The notes beneath the pieces were generated by a model. The model had not been told where the DNA came from and ran no database searches. It saw only the letters and a program-made list of their open reading frames with translations. A DNA stretch of 64,000 bases from Chryseobacterium binzhouense (GTDB lineage Bacteria; Bacteroidota; Bacteroidia; Flavobacteriales; Weeksellaceae): contig NZ_VKOG01000001.1 of the NCBI RefSeq assembly GCF_007474545.1, positions 1 through 64,000 on the forward strand, given 5' to 3'. Of the stretch, positions 61,214-64,000 are shown piece by piece (position 1 is the stretch's first letter; every line of letters begins with the position of its first letter). The translations under genes were made by a program, and so were the position numbers.

Positions 61214-61861
61214 ATGGTAAGACTGAATAAAAACGAAATCTCATTTCCTGATCCGGCAACATATGACGGTCATGAAGGCATTATCGCTTTCGGCGGAGAT
61301 TTATCTATAGAAAGAATCTGGTTTGCGTATCAAAATGGTATTTTTCCATGGTATAATCCTGACGAAGAAATCCTATGGTGGTGTCCCGACCCAAGATTTG
61401 TTTTATTTCCTGATGAACTGAAGATTTCAAAATCAATGCAAAAGATTTTAGCCCGGAATATTTTTACGATCACGGAAAATCAAAACTTTGACGAAGTTAT
61501 ATATAATTGCAGTATCATAAGAAGAAAAGATCAGGACGGAACCTGGCTTTCTCAGGAGCTGATGGATTCCTTTAAGCAGCTGCACCATTATGGTCTGGCA
61601 AAAAGCGTAGAAGTCTGGCTGGATGGCGATCTTGTTGGCGGACTTTACGGCCTGCAGGTTGGTAATGTTTTTTGCGGAGAAAGTATGTTTTCTAAAGTAA
61701 GCAATGCATCAAAAGCAGGTTTTATACATTTTGTACAACAACACGCAAGCGACTTCACCTTAATAGACTGCCAGTCTCACACCCATCATCTTGAGAGTCT
61801 GGGTGGAAGAATGATTTCAAAAAAAGATTTTTTAAATATTTTACATCAACATAAAAAATGA
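61214..61861 (+). CDS. aat: Leucyl/phenylalanyl-tRNA-protein transferase
   Basis: This 215-aa enzyme adds Leu or Phe to N-terminal Lys or Arg of proteins, marking them for ClpAP (N-end rule). The motifs F-A-Y-Q-N-G-I-F-P-W-Y, W-W-C-P-D-P-R and G-G-L-Y-G-L-Q-V-G-N-V-F-C-G-E-S-M-F are clear. Set at the ATG at 61214; the longer frame starts in a terminator. The stop overlaps the EamA start by 4 nt. Confidence 0.95.
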   Translation: MVRLNKNEISFPDPATYDGHEGIIAFGGDLSIERIWFAYQNGIFPWYNPDEEILWWCPDPRFVLFPDELKISKSMQKILARNIFTITENQNFDEVIYNCSIIRRKDQDGTWLSQELMDSFKQLHHYGLAKSVEVWLDGDLVGGLYGLQVGNVFCGESMFSKVSNASKAGFIHFVQQHASDFTLIDCQSHTHHLESLGGRMISKKDFLNILHQHKK

Positions 61862-62745
61862 ATTCAGATAAAGAAAAATGGGTTCTCCTGATATTATTAA
61901 GCATTATTTGGGGATCGTCTTTTATATTAATTAAAAAATCTTTAGATCATTTCAGCCCTTATCAGGTGGGAGCACTGCGTGTTTTAATTGCAGGCATTAT
62001 CCTGATGCCGGTTGCCATTGCCAACTATAAACTTTTTCCTAAAAAGCATTTAAAATGGCTCATATTAGCTGCATTTACAGGAAATTTTTTTCCGATGTTC
62101 TTATTTCCGATGGCAGAAAAGGAAATCAGCAGCAGCATTGCAGGAATTGTCAATTCTATGATGCCGATATTTGTGATCATCGTGGGTGCACTGGTCTGGA
62201 AATTCAGCACTACAAAACGTCAGATTACGGGCGTATTGATAAGCTTTACCGGAGTATGCATTCTTGCTTTCGGAGGAGATGACGGGACAAAATTCAAGAT
62301 TTTACCGATTGTATTTCTTCTTTTGGCAACTCTTTGCTACGCAATAAGCACAACAACAGTAAAATCTAAGCTGATGGAAGTGCCTTCTACTATTTTATCA
62401 GCATTTGTCTTTTCTTTTGTTTTGTTTTTGCCATCCGTGTTTTCATTATTATCAACAGGCTTTGCATCGCAATTTACCTTCAGTAAGGAAAATATGATCG
62501 GAATTGGGTTTGTAAGTCTGCTTTCCGTCTTTGGTACTGGTCTGGCTATGATGATGAATTACCGGCTTCTGAAAGTTTCTACGCCACTTTTTGCTTCAAC
62601 AGTCACTTTACTGATGCCTATTGTAGCCATTATCTGGGGAGTTTTGGACGGTGAAAAACTCACCCCGTTTCAATCTTCGGGTGCAGCCGTTATTATTGCA
62701 GGTCTTCTTTTTTTAAGATCAAAAACTACCGTTGTAAAGAAATAA
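61858..62745 (+). CDS. EamA-family (DMT) transporter
   Basis: This 295-aa membrane protein has ten predicted helices in two EamA repeats (about 8-138 and 150-290); the first starts I-I-W-G-S-S-F-I-L-I-K-K and the second has A-T-L-C-Y-A-I-S. DMT proteins export metabolites or amino acids; the substrate is unknown. It is co-transcribed with aat (4-nt overlap). Confidence 0.9.
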   Translation: MNSDKEKWVLLILLSIIWGSSFILIKKSLDHFSPYQVGALRVLIAGIILMPVAIANYKLFPKKHLKWLILAAFTGNFFPMFLFPMAEKEISSSIAGIVNSMMPIFVIIVGALVWKFSTTKRQITGVLISFTGVCILAFGGDDGTKFKILPIVFLLLATLCYAISTTTVKSKLMEVPSTILSAFVFSFVLFLPSVFSLLSTGFASQFTFSKENMIGIGFVSLLSVFGTGLAMMMNYRLLKVSTPLFASTVTLLMPIVAIIWGVLDGEKLTPFQSSGAAVIIAGLLFLRSKTTVVKK

Positions 62746-62867
62746 TCTTTTTGCATGATCTTCATTTTAAATGAATGAAAAAATGATAATCTTCATAGAT
62801 TAAAAAAATCTTAAACAAGCGCGGATATTTATTTATTTAATAATTTTGTAACATAAAATTTATAAGA

Positions 62868-63752
62868 ATGGGGGTTATTCTAAAACCTATTGATATAGTA
62901 GATGATATTTCTAAGGAAGACTTCTTGGAGAAATACCTAAAGCCGAGAAAACCGGTGGTCATCAAGAATATGGCAAGGAAGTGGCCGGCTTACCAAAAAT
63001 GGACGATGGATTATATGAAAGAGGTTGTAGGCGACGTTACTGTTCCTCTATATGACAGTTCCAAAGCAGATCCTGCCGCTCCGATTAATGCTCCTACTTC
63101 AGAAATGAAATTTGCAGATTATATAGATCTGATTCAAAGAGAGCCTACCGATCTAAGAATCTTCTTCTTCGATCCTATCAAAAAAGCTAACAGACTTCTG
63201 GATGATTATATTTCACCTAAAGAATTGATGGGAGGTTTTCTGGACAAATTTCCTTCTATGTTTTTTGGAGGGAAAGGCTCTGTTACATTTCTGCATTATG
63301 ATATAGATTTAGCACATATCTTCCATACTCATTTTAACGGACGAAAACACATTCTGCTTTTTGATTATAAGTGGAAAGACAGACTATACAAATTACCGTA
63401 TGCAACTTATGCCTTGGAGGATTTTGATATTTCAAATCCTGATTTTGAAAAATTTCCGGCATTGGACGGAGTTGAAGGGATAGAATGCTTTTTGGAGCAT
63501 GGCGACACGCTGTTTATGCCGACAGGATGGTGGCACTGGATGAAATATTTAGACGGCAGCTTCTCTATTTCTCTTCGTGCATGGGATAAATCCTGGGCAG
63601 TAAAGACCAAATCTCTTTACAATCTGACAATTCAGAGGAATCTTGATAATTTTATGAAAGCAAGATTTAAGAAAAAATACATGGACTGGAAAGAGAAAAA
63701 AGCTATTGAAAGAGCCAATTATGCCTTAAAAAAAGGCTTACCCAGAAAATAA
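62868..63752 (+). CDS. Cupin-like (JmjC-type) 2-oxoglutarate-dependent oxygenase
   Basis: This 294-aa protein of the Cupin_8 family has an N-terminus K-P-V-V-I-K-N-M and the double-stranded beta-helix metal site H-Y-D-I-D (H-x-D) followed by a distal His near G-W-W-H-W. Such enzymes hydroxylate proteins or small molecules using Fe(II) and 2-oxoglutarate. The target is unknown. A TAATTTTG box lies at 62841-62848, 19 nt before the start, and a terminator follows at 63772-63793. Confidence 0.88.
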   Translation: MGVILKPIDIVDDISKEDFLEKYLKPRKPVVIKNMARKWPAYQKWTMDYMKEVVGDVTVPLYDSSKADPAAPINAPTSEMKFADYIDLIQREPTDLRIFFFDPIKKANRLLDDYISPKELMGGFLDKFPSMFFGGKGSVTFLHYDIDLAHIFHTHFNGRKHILLFDYKWKDRLYKLPYATYALEDFDISNPDFEKFPALDGVEGIECFLEHGDTLFMPTGWWHWMKYLDGSFSISLRAWDKSWAVKTKSLYNLTIQRNLDNFMKARFKKKYMDWKEKKAIERANYALKKGLPRK

Positions 63753-63771
63753 TATTTAGAAATAATAAATA

Positions 63772-63798
63772 AACCCGAAACATTCTTCGGGTTATTTT
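63772..63798 (+). terminator. Terminator of the cupin-like gene
   Basis: AACCCGAA, a 6-nt loop, TTCGGGTT and ATTTTG, 19 nt after the stop codon. The remaining 200 nt to the window edge hold no supported gene. Confidence 0.75.
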
Positions 63799-64000
63799 GT
63801 AATATCTTTACCAATGTTCTCCTGAGTAAATACTCTTGAGCAATTCTAAAAACTAAAATCATTGATAAAGCTGAGGGAAATTACAATGTCATCGGAACTC
63901 AAATGTTCTTCCAAATTTGATTAATAAAGTTCTTTTCATGGAAATTGTTTTCAGAATCATTTCAAATTTAATAAAATAATTTCAATATATGTGGTATTTC

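Noticed and set aside
1..64000. CRISPR array
   Set aside because: No regularly spaced direct repeats of the right length were seen; the repeats found are short-word low-complexity or inverted repeats.

Overview
The window looks like a chromosome segment from a flavobacterium, most likely Chryseobacterium or a close relative (family Weeksellaceae, Bacteroidota). The clues are low G+C, TAnnTTTG-type -7 promoter boxes, GLPGLI, DUF4251, DUF5686, DUF3127, DUF6804 and DUF3408 family proteins, a TonB-dependent receptor with a carboxypeptidase-like N-terminal domain, and many SPII lipoproteins. The genus is an inference from gene content; no 16S gene is present.

Layout. 1-2.6 kb: a leftward three-gene set of two paralogous exported proteins with an identical six-cysteine C-terminus flanking a GLPGLI protein, divergent from an XRE regulator across a region with three inverted repeats. 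2.7-20.4 kb: core genes, namely serS, a surface-polysaccharide cluster (flippase, GT4 glycosyltransferase, FkbM methyltransferase), an HdrB/HdrC-like Fe-S pair with an MCE (MlaD) protein, a PpiD-like foldase, lon, an AI-2E transporter, an acyl-CoA dehydrogenase and a DUF4349 lipoprotein. About 20.4-36.1 kb: an integrated mobilizable element. It carries a CTnDOT-type tyrosine integrase, two excisionase-like HTH proteins, DUF3408, a MobA/MobB relaxase pair and a hairpin-rich oriT candidate, but no type IV secretion genes. 36.3-64 kb: core genes again, namely pgi, a toxin-antitoxin pair, folD, queE, a sugar transferase, MlaE/MlaF, an M48 protease, meaB, two cytochrome c lipoproteins, an rtcB-zinc ribbon-prfH-TPR RNA-repair operon, a fasciclin protein, a TonB receptor, methylmalonyl-CoA mutase, a DUF5686 protein, three tRNAs (Leu-UAA, Gly-GCC, Leu-UAG), DUF3127, aat, EamA and a cupin-like protein.

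Most interesting system. The cargo of the mobilizable element is a tight seven-gene leftward operon (20625-29170). In transcription order it encodes a protein with a possible J-like N-terminus and a CFI-box C-terminus, a membrane-anchored coiled-coil protein whose C-terminus resembles the GrpE beta domain, a divergent 845-aa Hsp70, a coiled-coil lipoprotein, a small DUF6804 membrane protein, a protein kinase-AAA+ ATPase fusion with an altered catalytic loop (H-N-E in place of H-R-D), and a TerB-like protein. This reads as a self-contained, envelope-tethered Hsp70 machine with its own kinase/AAA module, carried horizontally. A stress or defence role is inference only. The same element has two large, perfectly nested inverted-repeat structures (29271-29391 and 32354-32500) in its non-coding gaps.

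Start codons were moved inward where the longest reading frame began at TTG or GTG or ran through a terminator hairpin or upstream repeat (serS, FkbM, HdrB-like, integrase, GIY-YIG, queE, porin, meaB, DUF4251, aat and others).
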